Origin: JAMXLO01 sp036265005
GTDB taxonomy: Bacteria > Pseudomonadota > Alphaproteobacteria > Acetobacterales > Acetobacteraceae
Direction of reading: 5' to 3'
Assembly: GCA_036265005.1 (NCBI GenBank)
Contig: DATAPW010000359.1
Span: 1-64,000, forward strand
DNA length: 64,000 bases
Both the position numbers and the translations under genes were made by a program. Below the pieces are notes generated by a model, which was given only the letters and a program-made list of their open reading frames with translations, was not told where the DNA came from and searched no databases. Shown piece after piece: positions 9,507-17,639 of the stretch (the stretch's first letter is position 1; every line of letters starts with the position of its first letter).

Positions 9507-10283
9507 ATGAAAGCGGTGATACTTGCCGGCGGCCTGGGCACCCGCATCGCCGAGGAGTCGCATCTGCGGCCCAAGCCGATGATCGAGATCGGCGGCCGGC
9601 CCATCCTCTGGCATGTCATGAACATCTACACGACGCACGGGGTGACCGATTTCGTCATCTGCCTCGGCTACCGCGGCTACATGATCAAGGAGTATTTCGC
9701 CAACTACGTGCTGCACGAATCCGACGTGACGGTGGACGCGAGGACCTGTGAGATCATCTATCACACCAACTATGCGGAACCCTGGCGCGTGACGCTGGTC
9801 GATACCGGTCTCGATACCATGACCGGTGGCCGATTGAAGCGCGTTGGCCGCTACCTGGATCCGGACGAAAACTTCTGCATGACCTATGGCGACGGTGTGG
9901 CCGATATCGACATCGGCGCGCTGATCGCGTTCCACCGGCGGCATGGCAAACTGGCCACCGTCACAGCCGTGGCGCCCCCGGGTCGCTATGGCGCGCTGCT
10001 GTTGCAGGACGACCAGGTCGCGCGCTTCAGCGAGAAGCCGCCGGGTGACAATGCGCTGATCAACGGTGGCTTCTTCGTGCTGCATCCCGACGTGCTGGAT
10101 CGCATCGAAGGCGACGAAACGCCGTGGGAGACCGCGCCACTGGAAAGCCTGGCGCGCGATGGCGAATTGTGCGCCTTCCGTCATGACGGGTTCTGGCAGC
10201 CGATGGATACGCTGCGCGACAAGACCACGCTGGAAGCACTGTGGTCATCGGGTGACGCGCCGTGGAAGGTGTGGAAGGACTGA
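9507..10283 (+). CDS. rfbF: Glucose-1-phosphate cytidylyltransferase
   Basis: The protein begins MKAVILAGGLGTRIAEESHL with KPMIEIGGRPILWHVM, the nucleotidyltransferase signature, and continues with the RfbF-typical GYRGYMIKEYFANY and GRLKRVGRYL. At 258 residues it matches the family length of about 257. It makes CDP-glucose from CTP and glucose 1-phosphate, the entry to 3,6-dideoxyhexoses and related CDP-sugars. ATG 9507 gives the conserved N terminus; ATG 9489 is in frame and overlaps the previous stop as ATGA, so the ribosome may couple there. No CDP-glucose 4,6-dehydratase (rfbG) is adjacent unless the epimerase upstream fills that role. Confidence 0.9.
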   Translation: MKAVILAGGLGTRIAEESHLRPKPMIEIGGRPILWHVMNIYTTHGVTDFVICLGYRGYMIKEYFANYVLHESDVTVDARTCEIIYHTNYAEPWRVTLVDTGLDTMTGGRLKRVGRYLDPDENFCMTYGDGVADIDIGALIAFHRRHGKLATVTAVAPPGRYGALLLQDDQVARFSEKPPGDNALINGGFFVLHPDVLDRIEGDETPWETAPLESLARDGELCAFRHDGFWQPMDTLRDKTTLEALWSSGDAPWKVWKD

Positions 10284-10371
10284 AACCGCGGGTGGGAACG
10301 CTACCTGACCCTCCGCGTTGTTGTCCGAATGACATCCGTTGCTCGCAAGATCGCGAGATCATGGAGGGGCA

Positions 10372-10722
10372 ATGACCCGAACCACCAGTTTCCTGCTCGG
10401 CATGTTAGGCTGCATCACGTTGCCTTGCGTGGCGGGTGCACAGAATCCGCAACCGGCCGCGCCGCACGAGACGCAGCCACCGGTTGCGCCGCCCAACGCC
10501 TCGCAACCTCCTCCGGAGCAAATTGCACCGGGCGGCGGGTCAGCGGGAACCAGCGGCACGGGCAACCTGAGCGATCGGCTGTCCAGACAGCAGGGTACGC
10601 TCCAGCCGCCATCGGTCGATCCTGGCATCCAGGCTCCGGTGCCGTCGCGTGGCCAGGGCACGATGCCAGTGATCCCGCCTCCCGGCACGCCCGGTGGCAA
10701 TCAGAGCGTGGTGCCGAAGTAG
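10372..10722 (+). CDS. Small proline-rich secreted protein of unknown function
   Basis: The 116-residue product starts MTRTTSFLLGMLGCITLPC, a signal peptide ending near VAGA, and the rest is rich in Pro, Gln and Gly with no recognisable fold (PQPAAPHETQPPVAPPNASQ). GGAGGGG ends two bases before the ATG, closer than usual. It is alone between the sugar operon and a convergent dehydrogenase gene. A possible lipobox-like Cys lies in the signal region, but the +1 context is not convincing. Likely periplasmic and disordered; function not recognised. Confidence 0.6.
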   Translation: MTRTTSFLLGMLGCITLPCVAGAQNPQPAAPHETQPPVAPPNASQPPPEQIAPGGGSAGTSGTGNLSDRLSRQQGTLQPPSVDPGIQAPVPSRGQGTMPVIPPPGTPGGNQSVVPK

Positions 10723-10746
10723 TCCCGGAGCCCGCCAGGCGAGCGG

Positions 10747-11814
10747 CTAATCGAGCAGCCAGGGGGCGGCAGAAGCCTGGGCGATCTGCCGTACCTGGTT
10801 GAGCAGGCCTGGGCCGACGGGAATCCCTTCAGCCATTCGTTTCGCCGCGTTGTTCCATTGCGGATCGCCGGCGACCATCACCGGCTGCGCCGGATCGATC
10901 GGCCTGGTTGCACGCAGGTCATCGCAGAACCGCGCCACATCGCCCTGGAAGTCCGCAGCATCGCGGAACAGCCCGGGATCGATCGCCATGAAGAAGTGGC
11001 CGATATCCATGCCCTGCGGCTTTTTGGTATGTTGCGGATCGGTGATCAGCGTGGCGCCCGACAGGCATGATCCCAGGATGTTAACCATCGCCGCGAGCCC
11101 GTAGCCCTTGTAGCTGGAATTCTCCGGCGAACCGCCGAGAGACGTCAGGAACCCGCCCTTCTCGCGCGCCTCCAACGGATCGGTACTCGGCAGCCCTTCC
11201 TTGTTCAGCACCCAGCCAGGCGGGCACTGCAGTTCCTCGTTCGCCTTGTTGCGGATCCGCCCGGCCGCCACCGTCGTCGTCGCCATGTCGAGCAGGAACG
11301 GCTTGTCGGGATCGCTGCCCGGTGCGGCAAACGACCATGGATCGGTGCCGAGTTTCGCCTCCTTGCCGAAGGTCGGTGCTACCTGGATGCCCGAGGCAGA
11401 GGTGCACGCCATGCCGATCAGCCCGGCCTTGGCTGCCATCAAGGTGTAATATCCGGTGGCGCCGAAATGCGCAGAATTGCGCACCGCGGCGATCGCCATC
11501 CCGGATTGCTTCGCCTTGTCGATGGCCACCTGCATGGCGTAGTGCGCCGGCACATGCCCAAGACCGCCACCACCGTCGATCAGTGCAGAGACCGGCGTCT
11601 GCCTCACGATCTGCGGCCGTGCATCCATCTTCGCCCGACCGTTGCGACGCAGTCTGTCATAGCCCGGCAGCATCGACATGCCGTGACTGTCAACGCCGTG
11701 CAGATCGGCCCAGGAAAGAATATCGGCGGTGGACTCGGCATTCTCCTCCGGCATACCCCAGGCACCCAGGATGGCTTTGATCTGCGCGCGATGCGTTGCA
11801 TACGGTGCCGCCAT
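10747..11814 (-). CDS. Ldh-family oxidoreductase (malate/L-lactate dehydrogenase type 2)
   Basis: The 355-residue protein has the family motifs LHGVDSHGMSMLPGY near residue 40, AAVRNSAHFGATGYYTLMAA with the catalytic His, and PWSFAAPGSDPD. These enzymes are NAD(P)-dependent reductases of 2-oxoacids or ureidoglycolate and are unrelated to classic LDH/MDH. ATG 11814 is chosen because GAAGGAGA lies just upstream and because the longer frame has a non-conserved leader. It diverges from the nitroreductase gene with 85 bases between starts, so both promoters sit in that gap. The substrate cannot be assigned more closely. Confidence 0.88.
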   Translation of the reverse strand: MAAPYATHRAQIKAILGAWGMPEENAESTADILSWADLHGVDSHGMSMLPGYDRLRRNGRAKMDARPQIVRQTPVSALIDGGGGLGHVPAHYAMQVAIDKAKQSGMAIAAVRNSAHFGATGYYTLMAAKAGLIGMACTSASGIQVAPTFGKEAKLGTDPWSFAAPGSDPDKPFLLDMATTTVAAGRIRNKANEELQCPPGWVLNKEGLPSTDPLEAREKGGFLTSLGGSPENSSYKGYGLAAMVNILGSCLSGATLITDPQHTKKPQGMDIGHFFMAIDPGLFRDAADFQGDVARFCDDLRATRPIDPAQPVMVAGDPQWNNAAKRMAEGIPVGPGLLNQVRQIAQASAAPWLLD

Positions 11815-11899
11815 GTCGGTCTCCTTCTCGATTGCCGCGCAGCCTTGCGCGAAGGAGGCGTTCCGGCAAGGGTGCGATGCAGCGGTTGACAAGGAGAGG

Positions 11900-12724
11900 A
11901 TGATGGATGGCGCAGAGCTTTTGCGGGCGCGATTCGGTATCGATCTGCCGGACGTGACCGTGCCGCCGGAAGTGGCGCCGCTGCTCGATCGGCGGGTGAC
12001 CCGCCGCTATACCGACCAGCCGGTGCCCGACTCGCTGCTCGATGCGCTGTTGGCCGCAGCGCAGTCGGCGCCGACCAAATCTGATCTGCAGCAGTATTCG
12101 GTCGTGGTGATGCGCGATGCCGCGCGCATCAGGCAGATCGCCGACTGGATCGGCACGATGGACTGGATTGCGACGGCGCCGGTGTTTCTGGTGTGGTGCG
12201 GCGACATGCGGCGCAACCAGCGCCTGTGCGAGCAGCACGGCATGCCGCACGCCAACAACAACCTCGACACCTTCCTCAACACCGCGGTGGATTGCACCCT
12301 GGCGATGGGGCAATTTATTGCCGCCGCGGAAGCGATCGGCCTCGGCACCTGTCCGATCAGCTACGTGCGCAGCCACATCGAGCGCGTCACACCGCTGCTG
12401 TCGCTGCCGCCCGGCGTCTATCCGGTGGCGGGTCTCAGCGTCGGCTGGCCGGTATTCCGCCGTCCCGTGTCGATGCGGCTGCCGCCATCCGTCGTGGTGC
12501 ATCGGGAACGCTACGACGACACGCAGCAGGACAGCGAAATCCGCGCCTATGACGAACGCCGCCGCGTTCGCGAGCCGGTCGCGGCCGGCAGCCTGAAGAA
12601 CAACGACGTCTATCCGCCGCGCGACGGCGTTGGCTGGAGCGAGAATGTCGCGCGTCAGCTCTCCGTGCCGGAACGCTTCGGTTTCGCTGCCTACCTCAAG
12701 ACGCGGGGATTCGATCTTGCCTGA
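11900..12724 (+). CDS. Nitroreductase-family FMN oxidoreductase
   Basis: The product of about 274 residues contains LLDRRVTRRYTDQPVPDSLL and AAAQSAPTKSDLQQYSVVVM, the FMN-binding opening of the nitroreductase fold, and AAAEAIGLGTCPISYVRSHI further on. Members use NAD(P)H and FMN to reduce nitro groups, quinones or flavins as cytoplasmic dimers. AAGGAGAGG precedes the start; ATG 11900 and ATG 11903 are adjacent and the second has the better spacing. The C-terminal 60 residues (DDTQQDSEIRAYDERRR) are longer than in minimal members. Its stop overlaps the start region of the NUDIX gene, so the two are coupled. Confidence 0.85.
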   Translation: MMDGAELLRARFGIDLPDVTVPPEVAPLLDRRVTRRYTDQPVPDSLLDALLAAAQSAPTKSDLQQYSVVVMRDAARIRQIADWIGTMDWIATAPVFLVWCGDMRRNQRLCEQHGMPHANNNLDTFLNTAVDCTLAMGQFIAAAEAIGLGTCPISYVRSHIERVTPLLSLPPGVYPVAGLSVGWPVFRRPVSMRLPPSVVVHRERYDDTQQDSEIRAYDERRRVREPVAAGSLKNNDVYPPRDGVGWSENVARQLSVPERFGFAAYLKTRGFDLA

Positions 12725-13373
12725 AGACCACGTCCACCGCGCGCCGCTGATCGACCGGCAGGCGCCGCCACGCCCGCGGGCGGTGCGTCCACGCCATGCC
12801 GCCAGCCTCGTGGTCTATCGCGGCGAGGGCGATGAGGTGTCGATGCTGATGGGCATGCGCGGCGCAAAGCATCGCTTCATGCCGAACCGCCTGGTGTTTC
12901 CCGGCGGAGCGGTCGATCGCGCCGATCTCGGCGCGCCCTGCGCTGCACCACTGACCGCACAGACCGAGCATCTGCTGCGCAAGAATGCAAACGAGCGGCT
13001 GGCGCACGGTCTCGGCATCGCCGCCGCACGCGAACTGCACGAGGAGACCGGTCTTTCACTCGGCTCGCCGCCGCGGCTGGACGTGCTGCATTTGCTGGCC
13101 CGCGCGGTTACGCCGCCGCCCAGTCCGATCCGCTTCAACGCGCGGTTCTTCGTGGTCGATGCGCGCCACGTCTCCGGGACGCTGGGCGGCGATGGTGAAC
13201 TGGAGGGCCTGCGGTTCTACGGAATGGCGGAAGCTCTGTCCCTTGATCTGGCGATGCCGACGCGTCGCGTGCTGGAGCGCCTGCGCCTCTGGCTGGCGAT
13301 GAGCGCGACGCAGCGGGCCGGGCAGACCCACACACCCGTGATGCACCGCGATCGCGGCTGGCGGATGGAATAG
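12717..13373 (+). CDS. NUDIX hydrolase
   Basis: The 218-residue protein contains RLVFPGGAVDRADL and AARELHEETGLSLG, which keep the REx2EExG half of the Nudix box that binds divalent metal. The glycine and glutamate expected in the first half of the box are not clearly present, so the motif is partly degenerate. Members hydrolyse nucleoside diphosphates linked to another group. The best start is TTG at 12717, preceded by GGGG eight bases upstream, and it overlaps the nitroreductase stop by 8 bases. No ATG in the first 35 codons gives a better frame. Substrate unknown. Confidence 0.8.
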   Translation: MPEDHVHRAPLIDRQAPPRPRAVRPRHAASLVVYRGEGDEVSMLMGMRGAKHRFMPNRLVFPGGAVDRADLGAPCAAPLTAQTEHLLRKNANERLAHGLGIAAARELHEETGLSLGSPPRLDVLHLLARAVTPPPSPIRFNARFFVVDARHVSGTLGGDGELEGLRFYGMAEALSLDLAMPTRRVLERLRLWLAMSATQRAGQTHTPVMHRDRGWRME

Positions 13374-13401
13374 GCGGGAGCAGTGACGCGACCCGATACC
13401 G

Positions 13402-13489
13402 GTCATGGCGGGGCTTGGCCACGCCAACCACGCCTCTGGTTGCAGCGGGCCAAAAGGACTTGGATGGCAGGCCTTCGCCGGCCATGACG
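13402..13489. repeat. Intergenic palindromic repeat, copy 1
   Basis: The outer arms are TCATGGCGGGGC at the left and CGCCGGCCATGA at the right, an imperfect inverted repeat that can fold into a hairpin. It lies between the NUDIX gene and the convergent TPR gene. The arm sequence recurs with variation near 14.9, 33.5, 40.8, 53.7 and 57.4 kb. This copy is the least conserved of the set. Confidence 0.6.
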
Positions 13490-13518
13490 GAATGAGTCGC
13501 ACTCAGCGGAGCCAGGTA

Positions 13519-14664
13519 TCAGTTGAAGCGTATCCGGCCGGATGTGTCGAACGGGCTGCGCGTCAGTTTCTGGTCCTTCTTCCACGCCAGGCGAAAATAC
13601 AGCGCCGCCACCTCAGCGTAATTCTCGAATGAATCGGCCGTTGCCCATGCCTTGGCATGCAGGCGATCCGCCGTCGCGGTGTCGCCCTTCACGCGCTCGA
13701 TCTCGGACCACAGCTCGTACGCCGCGGAACTGAACGGATCGATCTGCACGGCCAGCGCCAGTTTCTGGTCAGCCGCATCGGCATCGCCGAGACCGAGCAG
13801 CGCCGCTCCCCAGCTCATATACGCGGTTGCGAGCAGGACCTTGTCAGGCGCCGGCTTCGCTGCCAGCAGCCCCTCGACATGCTCGATCGCCCTGCGGTAG
13901 TGGCCGAGTTGGATATCGAGGAATGCGGCATTCAGCACCGCTGCTGCATCGTCCGGATCCGACGTGCTGGCGGTGTGAAACCAGGAATCCGCCTCATCCA
14001 GGTTGCCGCGCAGCAAGGCGATGATGCCCTGCAAATTCTCCAGCAGCGACCTGTCGTAGCTGATCGGCGTCGGCGGCAACCGCGCCTTGGTGGCATCGAT
14101 CAACGCTTCGGCCTGGCTGAAATCGCTGTCGGCGGAGTGGCTCTGCAGCAGATAGAGCGCGGTGATGTAGGGATCGATCTGCGACATGCCGAACAATGCG
14201 CCACGGTGCACCAGGGCGGCCAGCGTCTCGCCCTGCTGCAGCACAAGCTGCTCCTGAAACGGCGGCGTGCGGATCCGCCCGCCCATCCCGCTGCCGCTGA
14301 CGAGCATCTTGATGACGCCATCTTCGCCCAGCAGCGTCAGTTTGATCTGCTCCGGCTGATAGCCGAGTTGCGCCTGCAACGAGAGGGCAATCGCCTGCAT
14401 GCGCACCGCCTCGGCGACGGCCATGCCGATGCCCTTGTTGTTTGCCGCGCGTATTTCTGGCACCGCGAGGACAGACGGCGCCGAGCAGATCTGCATCACC
14501 TCGTAGGTCAGCATGCTGCTGAGCGTGTCGGCATCGACGGTCAGCTTATCGAACTTGCCGCCGACCGTGGCGTCGAGCACGACGCTGGTCGGGTGCAGCA
14601 CGGTGTCCACACCGATGGCCGACGCGACCAGCATCAGGAACAAGGTGAGGGACGTGAGGTCCAT
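13519..14664 (-). CDS. Membrane-anchored TPR protein of unknown function
   Basis: The N terminus MDLTSLTLFLMLVASAIGV is a single hydrophobic segment, likely a signal anchor. The second half (about residues 200-360) consists of TPR-like helical pairs, for example LLENLQGIIALLRGNLDEAD and AAVLNAAFLDIQLGHYRRAI. The middle is mixed alpha/beta and not recognised. The total is 381 residues. GGAGA stands six bases before the ATG. It probably faces the periplasm and scaffolds a complex, but no partner gene adjoins it; it is flanked by palindromic repeats on both sides. Confidence 0.75.
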   Translation of the reverse strand: MDLTSLTLFLMLVASAIGVDTVLHPTSVVLDATVGGKFDKLTVDADTLSSMLTYEVMQICSAPSVLAVPEIRAANNKGIGMAVAEAVRMQAIALSLQAQLGYQPEQIKLTLLGEDGVIKMLVSGSGMGGRIRTPPFQEQLVLQQGETLAALVHRGALFGMSQIDPYITALYLLQSHSADSDFSQAEALIDATKARLPPTPISYDRSLLENLQGIIALLRGNLDEADSWFHTASTSDPDDAAAVLNAAFLDIQLGHYRRAIEHVEGLLAAKPAPDKVLLATAYMSWGAALLGLGDADAADQKLALAVQIDPFSSAAYELWSEIERVKGDTATADRLHAKAWATADSFENYAEVAALYFRLAWKKDQKLTRSPFDTSGRIRFN

Positions 14665-14854
14665 GGCTCGTCTCCGCTGGCCGCCCGCCCGGGCTGGCGA
14701 CCACGCAGCGTAACATCAAGCCATTGCCATTCGGCAATACTCTATTGTGGGCAGGTGCCGGCATGCAGACTGCTTGGCGCCATAGGCGGGTGAAGCGCCG
14801 CGCTCTGGCGCAGTGCCGGTGCCACCTTCGCGAAGTAGACGGTGACGCGTTATG

Positions 14855-15001
14855 CCAGCGCTCGTTGATTGCGACAGATCGTTCCCACTGTCATGGCCGG
14901 GCGGGTCCAGGCCATCCACGTCTTCCTCGTATGCGTAGGCCAAAAGACGTGGGTGGCGGGGCCACGCCCGGCCATGACAGTCGGCGCAACGCATGGGTCA
15001 T
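14855..15001. repeat. Intergenic palindromic repeat, copy 2 (long form)
   Basis: This copy fills much of the 350-base gene-free stretch 14665-15014. It runs from CCAGCGCTCGTTGATTGCGA to GCGCAACGCATGGGTCA. The outer arms CACTGTCATGGCCGGGC and GCCCGGCCATGACAGT form the main stem; inside, CCACGTCTT and AAGACGTGG form a second stem. The same outer ends are found in copies 3 and 4. It abuts the 3' end of the metallo-hydrolase gene. The remainder of the gap (14665-14854) must hold the promoter of the TPR gene; I see no clear site. Confidence 0.75.
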
Positions 15002-15014
15002 TTGAGGTTTGGTA

Positions 15015-15848
15015 TTACGCCGCGCGCCACAACTCCCCGTCGCGCAGCACCTTCCCCTCGGCCTCGAGCTTCAGCAGATGCGCCAGGACGTTGCGTTCGG
15101 CGGCGCGACGCAGCCGCGGATGCACCTGTGAATACAGCGTGTCCATCAGCGTGTAGGTGCCGGCGGCCCCTTTGGTCAGCGCGGCAACAACCGCCTGCTC
15201 GCGCGCCATGCGGTGCGTCAGCATTTCGCGCACCAGTTCGCGCGGCTTCGGCAGCTTGGGACCATGGCCAGGCAGGAACACATCGTCGGTCCGGTCCAGC
15301 AGCAGCCGCAGGCTGGCGAAGTAATCCCCCATGTCGCCGCCGGGCGGGCTGACGACACTGGTGGACCACGACATCACATGATCGGCGCTGAACAGCACCG
15401 CCGTGCCGTCCTTTGCCGGCAAGGCAAAGCACAGATGGTCGGACGCGTGGCCCGGCGTGTGGATTGCCACCATGCCGGCGATCACGTCGCCATCGGCCAG
15501 CTTGATGTCAGCCGCGAAGCTAACGCTGCCGCTGTCGCGAAAGCCGACCGTCGGCGCCCCGGTTGCCTCCTGCAGGGCCGGCACCGCGCCGACATGGTCG
15601 TGATGCGTATGGCTCACCAGGATCAGCGCGACATTGGGACCGGTGGCGCGCAGGATCGCCTCGACGTGCTCGGGATGCTCCTCGGGCCCTGGGTCCAGCA
15701 CCACCAGCCCGTCCACGGTATCGATCAGGTATGTGTTGGTCCCGAAATAGGTCATCGGGCCGGGATTGGGGGCGACGATCCGGGAAATGCCGGGGAGCAC
15801 CGGCTGGACCGTGCCGCGTTCGGGCTCGGGTTCGGTCAGGAAGGGCAT
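15015..15848 (-). CDS. MBL-fold (metallo-beta-lactamase) hydrolase, glyoxalase II / LACTB2-like
   Basis: The 277-residue protein has the metal-binding motif VSHTHHDHVGAVPAL (HxHxDH), later TPGHASDHLCF and SADHVMSWSTSVV, and LPGHGPKLPKP; these are the ligands of a binuclear zinc site. A C-terminal helical segment with LLKLEAEGKVLRDGELWRA resembles the winged-helix tail of LACTB2-like hydrolases. These enzymes cleave thioesters, nucleic acids or related bonds. ATG 15848 is chosen because GAGG lies just upstream and the extension to 15935 is unconserved in style. It diverges from the following gene with 110 bases between. Confidence 0.88.
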   Translation of the reverse strand: MPFLTEPEPERGTVQPVLPGISRIVAPNPGPMTYFGTNTYLIDTVDGLVVLDPGPEEHPEHVEAILRATGPNVALILVSHTHHDHVGAVPALQEATGAPTVGFRDSGSVSFAADIKLADGDVIAGMVAIHTPGHASDHLCFALPAKDGTAVLFSADHVMSWSTSVVSPPGGDMGDYFASLRLLLDRTDDVFLPGHGPKLPKPRELVREMLTHRMAREQAVVAALTKGAAGTYTLMDTLYSQVHPRLRRAAERNVLAHLLKLEAEGKVLRDGELWRAA

Positions 15849-15958
15849 CGCGTCCTCGTTGCGGTCGGCCTTGGTACATGCAGCAAAGTGGCGGGACTGG
15901 CAACGTGGCGCCACGGCATGCCAGGATCGCGGCAAGCGACATCAGGAGGGAGCGTGCC

Positions 15959-16594
15959 ATGGCCAAGGGTCTGCTGTTCGCGGCGTTCGACTTCTCCACC
16001 GCCCACGCCGATGAGTTCCACGACTGGTACGACCTCGAGCACATTCCGGAGCGGCTGCGCGTGCCCGGCTTCATCAATGCGGAACGCTGGATCAGCGACG
16101 AGAACCCGCAGGTCGCCGTGGCAACCTACGATCTGGAGACCATCGGTGTGCTGGACAGCGCGCCCTATCGCGCGATCGGCTATGACAATGCGTCGGTTTG
16201 GACCAAGCGCGTCACCGCGATCGCCCGCCGGATATTGCGCTTCACCGGCGAGCAGCGACTGCCAGGCGATGTTGCGGCGCCAGCCGGCGCAGGCGCGTTG
16301 CTGGTGGCATCGATGAATGTGGATCCGGCAGCGGAACCCGAATTCAACGAGTGGTACAATGCCGAGCACCTGCCGCAACTTGCGGCCGTTCCCGGCGTGC
16401 TGTGCGCGCGGCGCTATCATTCGACCGCAGCGGACCGCGAACGTCAGTACCTGGCGCTCTACCACCTGACCGGCCTGGACGTGGCGCGGTCAGCGGCGTG
16501 GCAGAACGCGGCCAATACGCCGTGGACCCAGCGGATGCGCCCGCATTTCCGCGACATGCTGATGCTCCGCTGCAAGCGCTATCAGCGGAAGTAG
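15959..16594 (+). CDS. Duplicated dimeric alpha/beta-barrel (EthD/Dabb-like) protein
   Basis: The protein of 211 residues consists of two similar halves: FHDWYDLEHIPERLRVPGF in the first and FNEWYNAEHLPQLAAVPGV in the second. Each half is a ferredoxin-like domain as found in EthD and small monooxygenases, so the chain is a fused dimer. AGGAGGG ends eight bases before the ATG, which fixes the start. Function is unknown; heme, aromatic or carbonyl chemistry would be typical for the fold. It stands alone between a divergent hydrolase and a convergent transporter gene. Confidence 0.72.
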   Translation: MAKGLLFAAFDFSTAHADEFHDWYDLEHIPERLRVPGFINAERWISDENPQVAVATYDLETIGVLDSAPYRAIGYDNASVWTKRVTAIARRILRFTGEQRLPGDVAAPAGAGALLVASMNVDPAAEPEFNEWYNAEHLPQLAAVPGVLCARRYHSTAADRERQYLALYHLTGLDVARSAAWQNAANTPWTQRMRPHFRDMLMLRCKRYQRK

Positions 16595-16601
16595 CGCCGG
16601 C

Positions 16602-16626
16602 CCCTCTCCCGCGCGGCGGGGGAGGG
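16602..16626. terminator. GC-rich hairpin between convergent genes
   Basis: CCCTCTCCCGC and GCGGGGGAGGG are inverted repeats of 11 bases with one mismatch and a 3-base loop. The hairpin starts eight bases after one stop codon and ends 25 bases from the other, convergent stop. There is no T tract, so it would act as a transcript-end stabiliser or weak bidirectional terminator rather than a classic intrinsic one. Confidence 0.5.
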
Positions 16627-16651
16627 CTAAGGTCGGGGTGCCACGCAGAAG

Positions 16652-17608
16652 CTACACCGCCGCGGCGCGCTCCTCCGCCCGCCGCACCCGCTCGCGATAC
16701 ACGTTGTAGCTGCCGGACGCGGCCACCACGGTGGCGCCGATCAGCGTGCTCCATGACGGAACGTCGCCGAATACCAGGAAGCCCGCCGCCGCTCCCCAGG
16801 GCAGGATCGTGTACTCATAGGGCGCCAGCGCGGATACCGGACCCAGCGCATAGCCGCGGGCGAACACGCAGTGGGCGAGGCCGCTCGACAACCCCAGGAA
16901 CGCCAGCGCCACCCAGGCGATCGGCCCGATCGAACCGACAACCGGAAAGAATGGCAGCAGCACGAGGCCGGTGATCGTGTGGGCGACCAGCAGCCAGAAC
17001 GCCTGGCATTCCGGCGTCTCGGTCGTGGTGAGCTGCCGCGTCATGATCCGGGTCAGCGCCATCACCATGGTGCCGGCGAGCAGCAGCAGCACAACCGGAG
17101 TCCACAGATCGCCGCCGGGCCGCAGCATGATCAGCACGCCGCCGAAACCCACCAGGGTGGACAGCGCGCGCCGCCAGCGGATGCGCTCGCCCAGCATCGG
17201 CACCGCCAGCACCGTCATGATCAGCGGCGCAGTGAAGCCAACCGCGTAGGTATCCGCCAGGCTCATCGACAGCCACGAGAAGTACCAGGTCACCGACACG
17301 AACGACGACAGCACGCTGCGTGCCAGCACCAGTTTCCAGCGCACCGGCCGCAACCGGCGCCAACCGATGCCGCCCTGGCCAATGGTCACCGCCAGCACGA
17401 CGGTCGCGCCGAACACGCCGCGCCACAGCATGGCGCCGGCCACGCCGACGGTCGGCAACGTCCACTTCGCTGTTGCGTCGCCCAGCGTCCAGATCAGGTT
17501 GGCCAGCACCACCAAGGCGATGCCGCGGACCGTGTCGGAGGCGTTGTCGGTGAGTACGCGCGGCGCCGGCACCACCACAACCTGCGGCACAACGTCAGCC
17601 AACGGCAC
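16652..17608 (-). CDS. EamA/DMT-superfamily transporter
   Basis: The 318-residue polytopic protein has about ten hydrophobic segments in two EamA halves (GIALVVLANLIWTLGDATAK in the first; LSSGLAHCVFARGYALGPVS and LAPYEYTILPWGAAAGFLVF in the second). DMT family members export or exchange small metabolites across the inner membrane. The start is GTG with AAGGGGGAAC directly upstream. It follows the GT-C-like gene on the same strand, 31 bases after its stop, so it may belong to that glycosylation unit. Substrate unknown. Confidence 0.85.
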   Translation of the reverse strand: MPLADVVPQVVVVPAPRVLTDNASDTVRGIALVVLANLIWTLGDATAKWTLPTVGVAGAMLWRGVFGATVVLAVTIGQGGIGWRRLRPVRWKLVLARSVLSSFVSVTWYFSWLSMSLADTYAVGFTAPLIMTVLAVPMLGERIRWRRALSTLVGFGGVLIMLRPGGDLWTPVVLLLLAGTMVMALTRIMTRQLTTTETPECQAFWLLVAHTITGLVLLPFFPVVGSIGPIAWVALAFLGLSSGLAHCVFARGYALGPVSALAPYEYTILPWGAAAGFLVFGDVPSWSTLIGATVVAASGSYNVYRERVRRAEERAAAV

Positions 17609-17639
17609 GTTCCCCCTTACGGTCTTTCGCCTGCCGCAC

